DNA from: Planctomycetota bacterium
Lineage (GTDB): Bacteria > Planctomycetota > UBA11346
NCBI GenBank assembly: GCA_014193115.1
Contig: BJHQ01000001.1
Coordinates: 1 to 64,000, forward strand
Direction: 5' to 3'
Length of the DNA stretch: 64,000 nucleotides
The notes beneath the pieces were generated by a model that made no database searches, was not told the origin of the DNA, and saw only the letters and a program-made list of their open reading frames with translations. The position numbers were made by a program, and so were the translations under genes. Shown here one piece after another: positions 24,325 to 32,870 of the stretch; the first letter of the stretch is position 1; the number at the start of each line of letters is the position of its first letter.

Positions 24325-25224
24325 TCACCAGGGTTTCCCCAGGGCCGCCGGGCCGCGACTGGCCCGGCCGGCGATGGCCAGCGCGAGCAGGGCCGCGGCA
24401 TACGGCGCCGCCTGGAACAGCCGCCAGCTCAGCCCGCTGCCAGCTCCGCTCGCCTGGGCCAACTGCTGAGCCGACTCGACCAGGGCGAAGCCGAGGCAGG
24501 CGGCCAATACCCAACCTGGCCGCCAACGCCCGAGAATCACCAGGGCGAGGACGACGAAGCCTTTGCCCGCCGACATTCCGGGTTGGAAACCGTGGGTGCG
24601 GATCAGCGATAGCCAGGCGCCGGCCAACCCGGCGCAGGCCGCCGCCGCCAGGATGCAGCCCACCCGCCACTGCCGCACCGCGATGCCGGCGGCGGCCGCG
24701 GCCGATGGGTCCTCGCCCACGGCCCGCACGATCAGGCCGATCCGGCTGCGTTGCAGCAGCCACGCCAGCACCGGGACCGCGGCAAAGGCGAGCACGGTCA
24801 GCGGATGGATCTGGGCGCTGGCCCAGGACTCCGGCAGGCCGGGGATCGCCACCGGTTGGAATCCCGCGCCGGCCGGCAAGCGGTCGAGCCCGTGGGCCTG
24901 GAGCGCGGCCCAAGCCGCGCCGGTGCCGCCGATGGCCAGCAGATTCACAGAGGTTCCGGCGACGATCTGGTCGGCCCTGGCCCACACCGTGACCACCGCG
25001 AACACCAGCCCCACGGCCATCGCGGCGGCGATCGCCGCCGCCAGCCCGATCCAGCCGTTGCCGGTGAGCACCGCCGCGGTGAACCCGGCGCCGGCGCCGG
25101 TCAGGAGCAGCCCTTCGATACCGAGGTTCAGCGTGCCGCTGCGCTCGGCGATGATTTCGCCGAGGGCCGCCAGCAGCAGCGGCGTCGCCGCCAGCAGGGT
25201 CGCTGCGATCAGCTGGTCAAACAT
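24325..25224 (-). CDS. ABC transporter permease of nucleoside/BMP type (NupQ-like)
   Basis: 299 residues with about eight to nine hydrophobic helices. The family hallmarks are LGEIIAERSGTLNLGIEGLLL at residues ~21-41, characteristic of BPL_transp_2 permeases of purine nucleoside and simple sugar importers, and FVVLALVILGRWRPG near the C-terminus. It pairs with the permease half of the upstream 919-residue fusion as the second membrane subunit, with the BMP-family binding protein encoded further upstream. A 130-bp dispersed repeat element separates it from the fusion gene. Confidence 0.88.
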   Translation of the reverse strand: MFDQLIAATLLAATPLLLAALGEIIAERSGTLNLGIEGLLLTGAGAGFTAAVLTGNGWIGLAAAIAAAMAVGLVFAVVTVWARADQIVAGTSVNLLAIGGTGAAWAALQAHGLDRLPAGAGFQPVAIPGLPESWASAQIHPLTVLAFAAVPVLAWLLQRSRIGLIVRAVGEDPSAAAAAGIAVRQWRVGCILAAAACAGLAGAWLSLIRTHGFQPGMSAGKGFVVLALVILGRWRPGWVLAACLGFALVESAQQLAQASGAGSGLSWRLFQAAPYAAALLALAIAGRASRGPAALGKPW

Positions 25225-25248
25225 ACCCGCCCGTCAGATGGCGCCGTT

Positions 25249-25380
25249 GGGGAACCGCCAAGACGCCAAAACGCCAAGGGGTTGAGGGTCGGAGGAAGAT
25301 CCACCCGCATCGGGCTTTCGGATCAGCCAGCTGCGATTTTACCTGATTTTTCCTTGGCGTCTTGGAACCTTGGCGGTTCA
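25249..25380. repeat. Dispersed ~130-bp repeat with inverted ends, copy 1
   Basis: It begins GGGGAACCGCCAAGACGCCA and ends TTGGCGTCTTGG...TTGGCGGTTCA; the ends are inverted repeats of one another. A second copy at 54646-54778 shares both ends and the internal GGAAGATCCA segment. There is no coding capacity, so it is a MITE- or REP-like non-autonomous element. Confidence 0.8.
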
Positions 25381-25401
25381 CCTGCTTTATAGAGTCTGAA
25401 G

Positions 25402-28161
25402 TCATCGCCGCGCCTTCCACAGCGTGACGGCGGCGGCGACCAGGACGCCGAGGACCAACGCCGCCTGGACTGCGTCGCCGAGATCCCGTGGGATGTCGCA
25501 GCGCCGCTCCAGATTGCGGAAGCAAGCGCCGAGGGCAGCGACCAGCACCGCGGCGACCACCACGCCGGCCGGGTGGAGCCGCCCGAGCAGCGCCACGGCG
25601 ATTCCGGCATAGCCATAGGCGATGGGATCGGCGCCGAGGAAATGGATGACGCCCAGCACCTGGGCGCCACCGGCCAGCCCGGCGAGAGCGCCGCCGAGGG
25701 CCAGCGCCTGGTCTTGGCGGCGGGCCACGGGGATGCCGGCCAGCCGGGCGGCGCCGGGGGCGGTGCCCACCGCGTCCAGCTCGAAACCCCAGGCGGTGCG
25801 GCGGAAGACCAGCCAGGCGAGGATCGCGGCCAGTCCAGCGCCGAGCACCAGCAGGTGGACCCGGGTGCCCTCCACCACCACCGGCAGGCGCAGGTGCTCG
25901 GCCACCGCCGCGGTCTGCGGCGCGGTGGTGGCGGGATCGCGCAGCGGACCTTCGACCAGGAACCCGAGCAGATGGACGGCGAGGACATTGAGCAGCAAGG
26001 TGCCGAGGACGAGGGGCACCGCCCGCCAGCGTTCCAAGCCGCCGGCGAGGGCCGCCCAGGCGCAGCCGGCCGCGGCGCTGGCGGCCAGCGCGGCGGGGAT
26101 GGCGAGCACCCCAGGCAAGGCGATCAGCCAAGTCGTGGCGCAGGCCGCGGCCAAGGCCATGCCCGCAAGATATTGGCCTTCGAGGCCGACGTTGAGCACG
26201 CCGGCACGCAGACACAGCGCCGCCGCCAGACCGCACCACAGCAGTGGCGCCGCATCCTGGATGGTCTGAGCCAGGCGCAGCCACGTGCCGCAGACTCCGG
26301 CCAGGCCGACCGGCAGTACGACCCACGGCGGGAACCCGGCCAGCCACAGTCCGGCCAGCGTGACCACCGCCACCGCTGCGAGCACCGCCAGCGCCGGAAC
26401 CCACGCCGCCACCGCCCTGGGAGGGGCAAGCCTGGGAGAGGCGAGCCCCAGCTCGCCTGGCGGAGATGCCCCGGGAGAGGCGAGCCCCAGCTCGCCTGGT
26501 GGTGACGTGGGCAAACCGGCCGATGCGTTTCCGTGAGAGGCAAGTTCGCCTGGCGGAGTTCCCTCAGGAGCCCCGAGCAGCATCGCCCCGATCCGCCCAC
26601 GATCGCTGTTCGGCCAGCCGCTGTCGCCCAGTCGGCCGCGATGGATCACGAGCACCCGATCGGCGATCGCAAGCAGTTCATCCAGATCGTGATGGATCAG
26701 CAGGATCGCCGCGCCGCGATCGCGGGCCGCGCGCAGATCGTCCCACACCGCCGCTGCCGCCGCGACGTCGAGCCCGCGGCTGGGATTGACCGCCACGACG
26801 AGTGCCGGATCGCCGGCCAAGGCCCGGGCCGCCACCACCTTTTGCTGGTTGCCGCCGGACAGCGACCCGGCCAGCAGATGTGGTTCCGGCGGTCGCACCG
26901 CATGGCCGGCGATCAGCCGCCGGGCGTGGGCCAGCCACGCCGCCGGTGCCAGCCAGGTGCCAGGAAAAAACCGGCTGTGCCACGCCAATGGCGGACGGCG
27001 GTGGTGGCGCAGGCCGAGATTCCATTCCACTTCACGGTCGAGAGCCAAGCCGTCGTGGTGGCGGTCTTCGGGGATCACGCCGATGGCGGCGAAGCCGCCG
27101 GGTGGGCGCACTTGCGCGGCACGACGAGCCTGCGCGGTGCCGGGTAGGAATCCGAGCACCGCCTCGATCAGCGCGTCCTGGCCATTGCCGTCGATACCGG
27201 CGATGGCCACGACCTCGCCGGCATGGACCGCCAGCGACACATCATCCAAACCGCAACGTCCGTCATGGGCCGGGACGGAGATTCCGCTCAGGCGCAGGAC
27301 CGGCGCGGCGGCGCGGCTCGTCGATGCGGCGCGGCTCGACGTTGCGGCACGGTTCGACGTTGCGGCGCGGCTCGTCGTTGCGGCGCTGCCGGGCTCATCC
27401 GAACGCGTGTGGGCCGGCGAATCGGCGCTTTGCTGCCCGCTGCCGACCATCAACTCGGTCAACCGCACCGGCCCCGGAACCGCGCCGGCATAGACGACCC
27501 GGCCGCGGCGGAGCACCGTGACCGCATCGCACAGCCGGGCGATTTCGGCCAGCTTGTGCCCAGTGAACACCACCGCCGTGCCGCTCGCCGCGAGCCGCTG
27601 GAGCAACCCGATCAGGGCATCGACCTCGCTCGGGGCGAGGACCGCGGTGGGTTCGTCGAGGAGCAGGACCTGGGGTCGGCCGCCGGTCGCGACCAGCGCC
27701 TGGACGATCTCCAGGCGTTGCCGGTCACCGACCGCCAGCGCACCGACCGGCTGGTCGAGGGTCACCGCGAAACCCAGGTCGTGTGCGACCTGATCCAGGC
27801 GCTGGGCAAGCCCGGCGCGATCGATCCGGCCCAGCCCATGGCCGGCGACCAGGGCGGCGTTCTCCACCGCGGTGAAGGCCGGCACCTGGCTGAAATGCTG
27901 ATGAACCAGGGCGATCCCGGCGGATCTGGCGGCGGTCGCGGTGCTGATCGCCCGGCCCTCGGCCTGGACCGAGCCGGCATCGCGGGGCTCCAGCCCGGCG
28001 AGGATGCGGAGCAGGGTCGATTTTCCCGCGCCGTTTTCGCCGACCAGGCCGTGGATCATCCCGGCGGCGATGGTCACCGCGACCCCGTCCAGCGCCTGGG
28101 TGGAACCGTAGCGTTTGCAGACGCCTGCGGCGTGCAGCCGGATGGCAGGTTCCTTCAGCAC
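25402..28161 (-). CDS. Fused nucleoside-type ABC transporter: two ATPase domains plus permease
   Basis: 919 residues, about the sum of a NupA/YufO ATPase (~510) and a NupP/YufP permease (~350). The first ATPase has Walker A GENGAGKST (41-49), Walker B VLLLDEPTAVL and HKLAEIARL. The second has the usual degenerate Walker A (GIDGNGQD), signature LSGGNQQK and NPSRGLDV. Residues ~590-919 are membrane helices with VLNVGLEGQYLAGMAL, the permease hallmark. Between them, residues ~530-590 hold Pro/Gly/Glu/Leu repeats (PPGELGLASPG) encoded by a dispersed palindromic element, and residues ~258-290 hold an Ala/Thr/Ser/Arg repeat between the ATPases. The fusion probably arose by repeat insertion removing the stop and start between neighbours. 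Confidence 0.88.
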   Translation of the reverse strand: MLKEPAIRLHAAGVCKRYGSTQALDGVAVTIAAGMIHGLVGENGAGKSTLLRILAGLEPRDAGSVQAEGRAISTATAARSAGIALVHQHFSQVPAFTAVENAALVAGHGLGRIDRAGLAQRLDQVAHDLGFAVTLDQPVGALAVGDRQRLEIVQALVATGGRPQVLLLDEPTAVLAPSEVDALIGLLQRLAASGTAVVFTGHKLAEIARLCDAVTVLRRGRVVYAGAVPGPVRLTELMVGSGQQSADSPAHTRSDEPGSAATTSRAATSNRAATSSRAASTSRAAAPVLRLSGISVPAHDGRCGLDDVSLAVHAGEVVAIAGIDGNGQDALIEAVLGFLPGTAQARRAAQVRPPGGFAAIGVIPEDRHHDGLALDREVEWNLGLRHHRRPPLAWHSRFFPGTWLAPAAWLAHARRLIAGHAVRPPEPHLLAGSLSGGNQQKVVAARALAGDPALVVAVNPSRGLDVAAAAAVWDDLRAARDRGAAILLIHHDLDELLAIADRVLVIHRGRLGDSGWPNSDRGRIGAMLLGAPEGTPPGELASHGNASAGLPTSPPGELGLASPGASPPGELGLASPRLAPPRAVAAWVPALAVLAAVAVVTLAGLWLAGFPPWVVLPVGLAGVCGTWLRLAQTIQDAAPLLWCGLAAALCLRAGVLNVGLEGQYLAGMALAAACATTWLIALPGVLAIPAALAASAAAGCAWAALAGGLERWRAVPLVLGTLLLNVLAVHLLGFLVEGPLRDPATTAPQTAAVAEHLRLPVVVEGTRVHLLVLGAGLAAILAWLVFRRTAWGFELDAVGTAPGAARLAGIPVARRQDQALALGGALAGLAGGAQVLGVIHFLGADPIAYGYAGIAVALLGRLHPAGVVVAAVLVAALGACFRNLERRCDIPRDLGDAVQAALVLGVLVAAAVTLWKARR
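26416..26560. repeat. Palindromic GCGAGCCCCAGCTCGCC-family repeats inside the ABC fusion
   Basis: Two good copies, CCTGGGAGAGGCGAGCCCCA from 26431 and CCGGGAGAGGCGAGCCCCAG from 26471, sit with degenerate neighbours at 26416 and about 26535. All are in frame and code for the PPGELGLASPG blocks. Related elements lie at 15984, 47829 and 61499. Confidence 0.8.
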
Positions 28162-28190
28162 CGCTGAAGCCAGAGGCGTTCAGCCATGGC

Positions 28191-29156
28191 TCACTGGGCC
28201 GGAATGGCGATCGTTCCGGCGATCAGCGGGGCGGCGGCGGCATCGACTTCGGCCTTGATCGCCGGGGCAATGACAAAGGCCGGATTCCAGCGCAGTACGC
28301 AGGTCCCGCTGGCCAGACCTTCGCGGCGGACGCCTTCCTTGAACGTGCCCTTGGCGGTTTCGTCGGCCAGGCGCTGGAAGGCCGCTTCGAAGGCGATCAC
28401 CGCGCTGGCCGGGACGAATGCGCCGGCCTCGCCGCCGTTGCGGTCGCCGACGCAGCCGAAGGCCAGGACCTTGCCGGTGGTGCGCTTGGCGTTTGCCGCG
28501 ACCACGGCTTCGAGGACGCCGGTGGCCGCAGCGTCGACGTTGGGATAGAGCACGTCGACGCCTTGGCCGATGAAGGCCTCGGCCTGGGCTTTGTTCTTCT
28601 CGCGGTCGTCCCAACTGGTGTAGGCGCTGACCACCTCGACCTTGGGATTGGCGGCCTTGGCCCCGGCGGTGAAGCCGCGCAAGCAGGCTTGGACCGACGG
28701 GAACGGCGCGCCGCCCAGATAACCGAGCTTGCCGGTGGTGGTCAGCCGGCCGGCGATCAGGCCGACCTGGTACGAGGCCTGGGACAGATCGAAATCGAGG
28801 GTCGCGATCCCCGGCTTGGCGACATCGGCGCCGCTCACCGCGTATTTGCACTTGGCGCCTTTTGCGGCCTCGGCAGCCGGGGTCAGGAACTCGTAGCCGT
28901 GGGCGATGACCAGCGCGCAGCCGTCGGCGGCGAAAGCGCGCAGCTCATCGCCGGCCTTGTCCTGGGCGACCTTTTGGAGCATCGCCACCCGCGCCCCGCT
29001 GCGCTTGGCCACCGCATCGAGGCCTTCCTTCGCCAGTTGATTCCAGCCCTGGTCAGTGGCCGAGCCAGCCAGCAGCAGGCCGATGGCGGGGGCCTCGCCC
29101 GCGGCCGCGAAGGAGAGCGCGAAGGAGAGGGCGAGAAGACGTGGGATGGAGCGCAT
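28191..29156 (-). CDS. BMP-family ABC transporter substrate-binding protein
   Basis: 321 residues from ATG 29156, chosen because it starts a signal peptide (MRSIPRLLALSFALSFAAAG). The mature protein follows the basic membrane protein/Med family: IGLLLAGSATDQGWNQLAKE, GYEFLTPAAEAAKGAK, QVGLIAGRLTTTGKLGYLGG, GVDVLYPNVDAAATGVLEAV and a C-terminal NPAFV segment. BMP proteins deliver purine nucleosides, or sometimes other small solutes, to NupA/P/Q-type transporters, which matches the downstream fusion and permease genes. It is 29 bp upstream of the fusion gene on the same strand, an operon. No lipobox is obvious. Confidence 0.9.
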   Translation of the reverse strand: MRSIPRLLALSFALSFAAAGEAPAIGLLLAGSATDQGWNQLAKEGLDAVAKRSGARVAMLQKVAQDKAGDELRAFAADGCALVIAHGYEFLTPAAEAAKGAKCKYAVSGADVAKPGIATLDFDLSQASYQVGLIAGRLTTTGKLGYLGGAPFPSVQACLRGFTAGAKAANPKVEVVSAYTSWDDREKNKAQAEAFIGQGVDVLYPNVDAAATGVLEAVVAANAKRTTGKVLAFGCVGDRNGGEAGAFVPASAVIAFEAAFQRLADETAKGTFKEGVRREGLASGTCVLRWNPAFVIAPAIKAEVDAAAAPLIAGTIAIPAQ

Positions 29157-29204
29157 GGCGGTGTTTAGCTGCCCATGGCGTCCTGCCAATGCGCGCGGCT
29201 CCCA

Positions 29205-29290
29205 ACGGAGCGCCACCCCCACGGAGCGCCACCCCCACGGAGCGCCACCCCACGGAGCGCCACCTCACGGAGCGCCACCTCACGGAGCGC
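29205..29290. repeat. 15-16-bp tandem repeat, five units plus a palindromic copy
   Basis: ACGGAGCGCCACCCCC units start at 29205, 29221, 29237, 29252 and 29267 and grade into ACGGAGCGCCGCACTCCGTG. This is half of the palindrome that forms the neighbouring 56-bp array. It lies immediately upstream of the BMP gene start. Confidence 0.8.
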
Positions 29291-29379
29291 CGCACTCCGT
29301 GCGGCCGGAAAGTTGCCCACGGAGCGCCGCACTCCGTGCGGCCGGCGGCCAGTTGCCGATCCTGTGCGAAATCGCCGTC

Positions 29380-29655
29380 GCCGGCCCAGCGTTCGCTCAC
29401 CAGCCGCACGGAGTGCGGCGCTCCGAGTGCCGTGCACCGGCCCAGCGTTCCCTCACCAGCCGCACGGAGTGCGGCGCTCCGAGTGCCGTGCACCGGCCCA
29501 GCGTTCGCTCACCAGCCGCACGGAGTGCGGCGCTCCGAGTGCCGTGCGCCGGCCCAGCGTTCGCTCACCAGCCGCACGGAGTGCGGCGCTCCGAGTGCCG
29601 TGCGCCGGCCCATCGTTCGCTCACCAGCCGCACGGAGTGCAGCGCTCCGGGTGAC
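29380..29655. repeat. 56-bp tandem array, five copies, CGGAGTGCGGCGCTCC palindrome family
   Basis: GTTCGCTCAC recurs at 29391, 29447, 29503, 29559 and 29615, always 56 bp apart. Each unit holds GCCGCACGGAGTGCGGC and GCTCCGAGTGCCGTGC. Units are nearly identical, so the array is recent. The spacers do not vary, so it is not a CRISPR. Two further GCCGCACTCCGTGCGGC copies lie at 29288-29345. No gene is visible in 29157-29655. Confidence 0.9.
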
Positions 29656-30240
29656 TCAGCGCAGCAGACCGAGCGCGGCGCGCAGCAGATCCTCAGCGGA
29701 AATTCCTGGGCGATGCGCCTTGCCCACGGCGTCGGCGGCCTCGCGGGCGCCGAAACCGAGCACGACCAGGGCGCGTACTGCTTCTTCGGCGACCCGGGCC
29801 GGTGCCGGGCCGGCATCGTCGAGGGGCGCCGGAATGCGCTCGACCCGGTCGGCCAGTTCCAGCACGATGCGTTCGGCGCTCTTCGGACCGACGCCTTTGA
29901 CCTTGCGCAGGGTTCCGGTGTCTTTCGCTGCAAGAATCCGGCGCAATTCGCCCACGCCCATCGCCGACAGGACCGCCATCGCCACCGCCGGCCCGACTTG
30001 CTGCACCGAGGTCAATAAGTCGAAGGCCGCACGCTCGGCGGGATCGGCGAAGCCGAACAGCACCAGATCGTCCTCTTTCACCAACAAGCGGACGTGCAGG
30101 GTCACCGGCTTGCCGTCGAGGGCGATGCGCTTGCGGGTTTCTCCGCTGACCCGGATGCGGTAGCCGACCCCGCCGACATCCAGGCTGAGGTTCCCGCCTG
30201 CGTCGAGGTTGGCGACGGTGCCGCGCAGGAAATCGAACAT
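29656..30240 (-). CDS. ruvA: Holliday junction branch migration protein RuvA
   Basis: 194 residues from ATG 30240. The start MFDFLRGTVANLDAGGNLSL and VGGVGYRI form the OB-fold domain I; VQQVGPAVAMAVLSAMGVGE and VKGVGPKSAERIVLELADRV are the two helix-hairpin-helix DNA-binding motifs of domain II. The C-terminal ~45 residues (VRALVVLGFGAREAADAV) are domain III, which contacts RuvB. RuvA tetramers hold the four-way junction while RuvB drives migration. ruvB and ruvC are not in the window. The stop is directly followed by the 56-bp repeat array. Confidence 0.95.
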   Translation of the reverse strand: MFDFLRGTVANLDAGGNLSLDVGGVGYRIRVSGETRKRIALDGKPVTLHVRLLVKEDDLVLFGFADPAERAAFDLLTSVQQVGPAVAMAVLSAMGVGELRRILAAKDTGTLRKVKGVGPKSAERIVLELADRVERIPAPLDDAGPAPARVAEEAVRALVVLGFGAREAADAVGKAHRPGISAEDLLRAALGLLR

Positions 30241-30433
30241 GGCTCCAGCCTGCTCCGCAGCCCGCCGACGCCAGCCTGCTCCGGACAGCCGCCACCGGAG
30301 TCGCTCGCAGCAGCGCTGCCGGTTTGTTCGCCACCACTGGCAGCGTCTGCCGATCACAGCGGCAGCCATCCCCGGCGAGGAGGGCTCGTCAGGCCGCGGG
30401 GTGGCCGATAAGGTGCCGCCAACCGAGATCCCC

Positions 30434-31573
30434 ATGACCATCGCCCTCCGCTCCGCTTCCCTGGTCCTGGCCGCCGCCGTCCTCGGCGCCGCCGAACCGC
30501 TGCCCACCAAAGACCAGGTCGCCAGCCTGATCGGCCAGGCTCAGAACTGGCTGGTCGCCCAGCAGCAGGCCTCCGGCGCGTTCGTGCCAGGCAACAAGTT
30601 CACCCTCGGCGTGACCCAGCTGTCGCTGGTCGCCTTGGCGTCCCAGCCCCTCGCACTCAAGGCGACGGAACCAGCCATCGCCAAAGGATTGGCTTTTACC
30701 GCCAAGTTCCGCCAGACCGACGGCAGCTTCATGGTGCCCGAAGAAGGCCTGGCGAATTACTGCACCTCGCTGCAATTGCAGGTGTTCGCCGCTACAGCGA
30801 CCGGCGCTCCGGCAGAAATCAAAGCGGCCCAGGAGTTCCTGTTCGGCATCCAGAACGCCCAGGCCGGTTCGATCAACCAGGGCGGCATCGGCTACGGCTC
30901 CCGCGGCGCCGGCAACGAAGATCTCAACAACACCACTTTTTCGATCCTCGCCCTGCGCAACACCGGGGTGCCGGCCAGCGATCCGCGGATGCAGGCGGCG
31001 GTGAAGTTCCTGGAGCGATGCCAAAATCTGTCAGCGGTGAATACGCTGCCGTGGGTGACCGGCGACGGCGGCGCGGTGTATTCCCCCGATGAATCCAAGG
31101 TCAACGGATCCTGGGACCGCCAGGCCCCGACCCCCGACAAGCCCGCGCCCAAGCTGGCCAGCTATGGCACCATGACCTATTCCCTGATCAGCAGCTACTT
31201 GGCGCTGGATGTTGGCAAGGACGATCCCCGGGTCAAAGCCGCCCGCGACTGGATCGCCGCCAACTGGACCCTCGACGCCAATCCCGGCATGGTCAAAGAG
31301 AAGGAAAAACAGGGCCTGTTGTACTATTACACGATCATGGCCCGGACGCTGGACGTGCTCGACATCGATCAGCTCGACACCAAGGCGGGCAAGGTCGATT
31401 GGCGGGCCGAGCTGTTCGCCGCGATCAAGAAGCGCGCCCAGACCGCCAAACTGCCCGACGGCGGCGAAGGCGTGTTCTGGATCAACGAAGCCGACCGCTG
31501 GGGCGAGGGCCTGCCCCAGCTCGGCAACGGCTACCTGATCCAAGCGCTGAAGCGCATCCACCAGGCGTTGTGA
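30434..31573 (+). CDS. Exported prenyltransferase/squalene-cyclase-fold repeat protein
   Basis: 379 residues from ATG 30434. A signal peptide (MTIALRSASLVLAAAVLGAA) is followed by several ~50-residue alpha-alpha repeats with the fold's typical QNWLVAQQQASGAF, QTDGSFMVPEEGLANYCTS, QGGIGYGSRG and GMVKEKEKQGLLYYYTIMA segments. No DxDD catalytic motif of squalene-hopene cyclase is visible, so it is unlikely to be a cyclase; planctomycetes carry many exported proteins of this fold with no known activity. It is divergent from ruvA (194 bp). Confidence 0.75.
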   Translation: MTIALRSASLVLAAAVLGAAEPLPTKDQVASLIGQAQNWLVAQQQASGAFVPGNKFTLGVTQLSLVALASQPLALKATEPAIAKGLAFTAKFRQTDGSFMVPEEGLANYCTSLQLQVFAATATGAPAEIKAAQEFLFGIQNAQAGSINQGGIGYGSRGAGNEDLNNTTFSILALRNTGVPASDPRMQAAVKFLERCQNLSAVNTLPWVTGDGGAVYSPDESKVNGSWDRQAPTPDKPAPKLASYGTMTYSLISSYLALDVGKDDPRVKAARDWIAANWTLDANPGMVKEKEKQGLLYYYTIMARTLDVLDIDQLDTKAGKVDWRAELFAAIKKRAQTAKLPDGGEGVFWINEADRWGEGLPQLGNGYLIQALKRIHQAL

Positions 31574-31587
31574 AGCGCAGGTGCGCA

Positions 31588-31712
31588 CCCTGGGAGCGCA
31601 GGCTTTCGCCTGCCGATTTGTCTGTCCCGGGAGCGCAGGCTTGAGCCTGCCGTTTTGTTTGTCGCTGACGGTCTGGGCAGGCTGAAGCCTGCGCTCCCAG
31701 GCAACGCAGGCC
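31588..31712. repeat. Inverted GGGAGCGCAGGC repeats between convergent genes
   Basis: CTGGGAGCGCAGGCTTTCGC and GGGAGCGCAGGCTTGAGCC are followed by the inverse GGCTGAAGCCTGCGCTCCC ending near 31712. The palindrome could act as a bidirectional terminator for genes ending at 31573 and 31728 and looks like a dispersed family. Confidence 0.7.
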
Positions 31713-31727
31713 GCGGGTCGATCCGGC

Positions 31728-32810
31728 TCAGCGCCGGGCGCGGCGCGACGCGACCGCCCGGGCGAGCTGGTCGAGCACCGGCAGGGTGTGGTCCCAGGCC
31801 AGGCAGGCGTCGGTGATCGACTGGCCATAGGTCAAGGCGCTGCGGATCACCGCCGGGCTGCTGCCGTTGGGGAGCTCCTGGCGGCCGTGGACCAGGTGGG
31901 ATTCGAGCATCAGGCCGAAGATCCGCTGTTCGCCAGCGGCGATGCGGTCGGCGATCTCAGCGCACACCGCCGGCTGGCGCGCGGCATCCTTGCCGCTGTT
32001 GCCGTGGCTGGCATCGACCATCAGGCGGTGGGGCAGTCCGGCCTTGTTGAGCACCCCGCAGGCCCGTTCCACGTCTTCGACCGAATAGTTCGGGCCGGCG
32101 CCGGCGCCGCGCAGGATGACGTGGCAGTCGGGATTGCCGCGGGTGGCGACGATCGCGGCGACGCCGTCCTTGGTCACCGACAGGAAACGGTGGGGATGGG
32201 CCGCGGCGCGCACCGCATCGGCGGCGATCTGGACATTGCCGTCGGTGCCGTTCTTGAAGCCCACCGGCATCGACAGGCCGCTGGCGAGCTCGCGATGGAC
32301 CTGGCTTTCGGTGGTGCGGGCGCCGATCGCGCCCCAGCTCACCAGGTCGGCGAAGAACTGCGGGGTGATCAGGTCGAGGAACTCGCAGCCGGCGGGCAGG
32401 CCGAGCTCGGCCAGATCGTGGAGCAGGGTGCGGGCCAGGCGCAGGCCCTGGTTGATCGAGAACGACCCGTCGAGGTTGGGATCGTTGATGAAACCCTTCC
32501 AGCCGACGGTGGTGCGCGGCTTCTCGAAGTACACCCGCATCACGATCAGCAGGTCGCTGGCGTAGCGGTCGGCCTCTTTTTTCAGGCGCTGGGCGTAGTC
32601 CTCGGCGGCGTCGAGGTCGTGGATCGAGCACGGTCCGACCACCACCGCCAGGCGGTCGTCGGTCCCGGCGACGCATCGCGCCATCGCCTGGCGGGCGAGG
32701 GCGACGATGGTGCTGGCCCGCTCGCTCACCGGCAGCTCGTCCATCAGGATGGCCGGGGACAGCAGCGGGCGGACGGTCTCGATGCGCAGGTCGTCGGTCT
32801 GGTAACGCAT
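31728..32810 (-). CDS. 3-deoxy-7-phosphoheptulonate (DAHP) synthase, class I AroF/G/H type
   Basis: 360 residues from ATG 32810, the usual length of class I-alpha enzymes. It condenses PEP and erythrose 4-phosphate in the first shikimate step. Visible family blocks: VVVGPCSIHD (metal-binding Cys), VIMRVYFEKPRTTVGWKG in slightly altered form, GARTTESQVHRELASGLSMP with GFKNGTDG, HVILRGAGAGPNY, VDASHGNSGK and GLMLESHLVHGRQ, which supply the active-site Lys, Arg, His, Glu and Asp. Which aromatic amino acid feeds back is not deducible. It is divergent from the 272-residue membrane protein gene. Confidence 0.95.
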   Translation of the reverse strand: MRYQTDDLRIETVRPLLSPAILMDELPVSERASTIVALARQAMARCVAGTDDRLAVVVGPCSIHDLDAAEDYAQRLKKEADRYASDLLIVMRVYFEKPRTTVGWKGFINDPNLDGSFSINQGLRLARTLLHDLAELGLPAGCEFLDLITPQFFADLVSWGAIGARTTESQVHRELASGLSMPVGFKNGTDGNVQIAADAVRAAAHPHRFLSVTKDGVAAIVATRGNPDCHVILRGAGAGPNYSVEDVERACGVLNKAGLPHRLMVDASHGNSGKDAARQPAVCAEIADRIAAGEQRIFGLMLESHLVHGRQELPNGSSPAVIRSALTYGQSITDACLAWDHTLPVLDQLARAVASRRARR

Positions 32811-32870
32811 GGGTCCGGTCCGGGGTGGTGACGCTTCCGAAGGCGCGGCAGGCTGCGTACTCTTCACGCC

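Noticed and set aside
29380-29655. Regular 56-bp repeats as a CRISPR array
   Set aside because: The entire 56-bp unit is conserved, with no variable spacers and no cas genes nearby.
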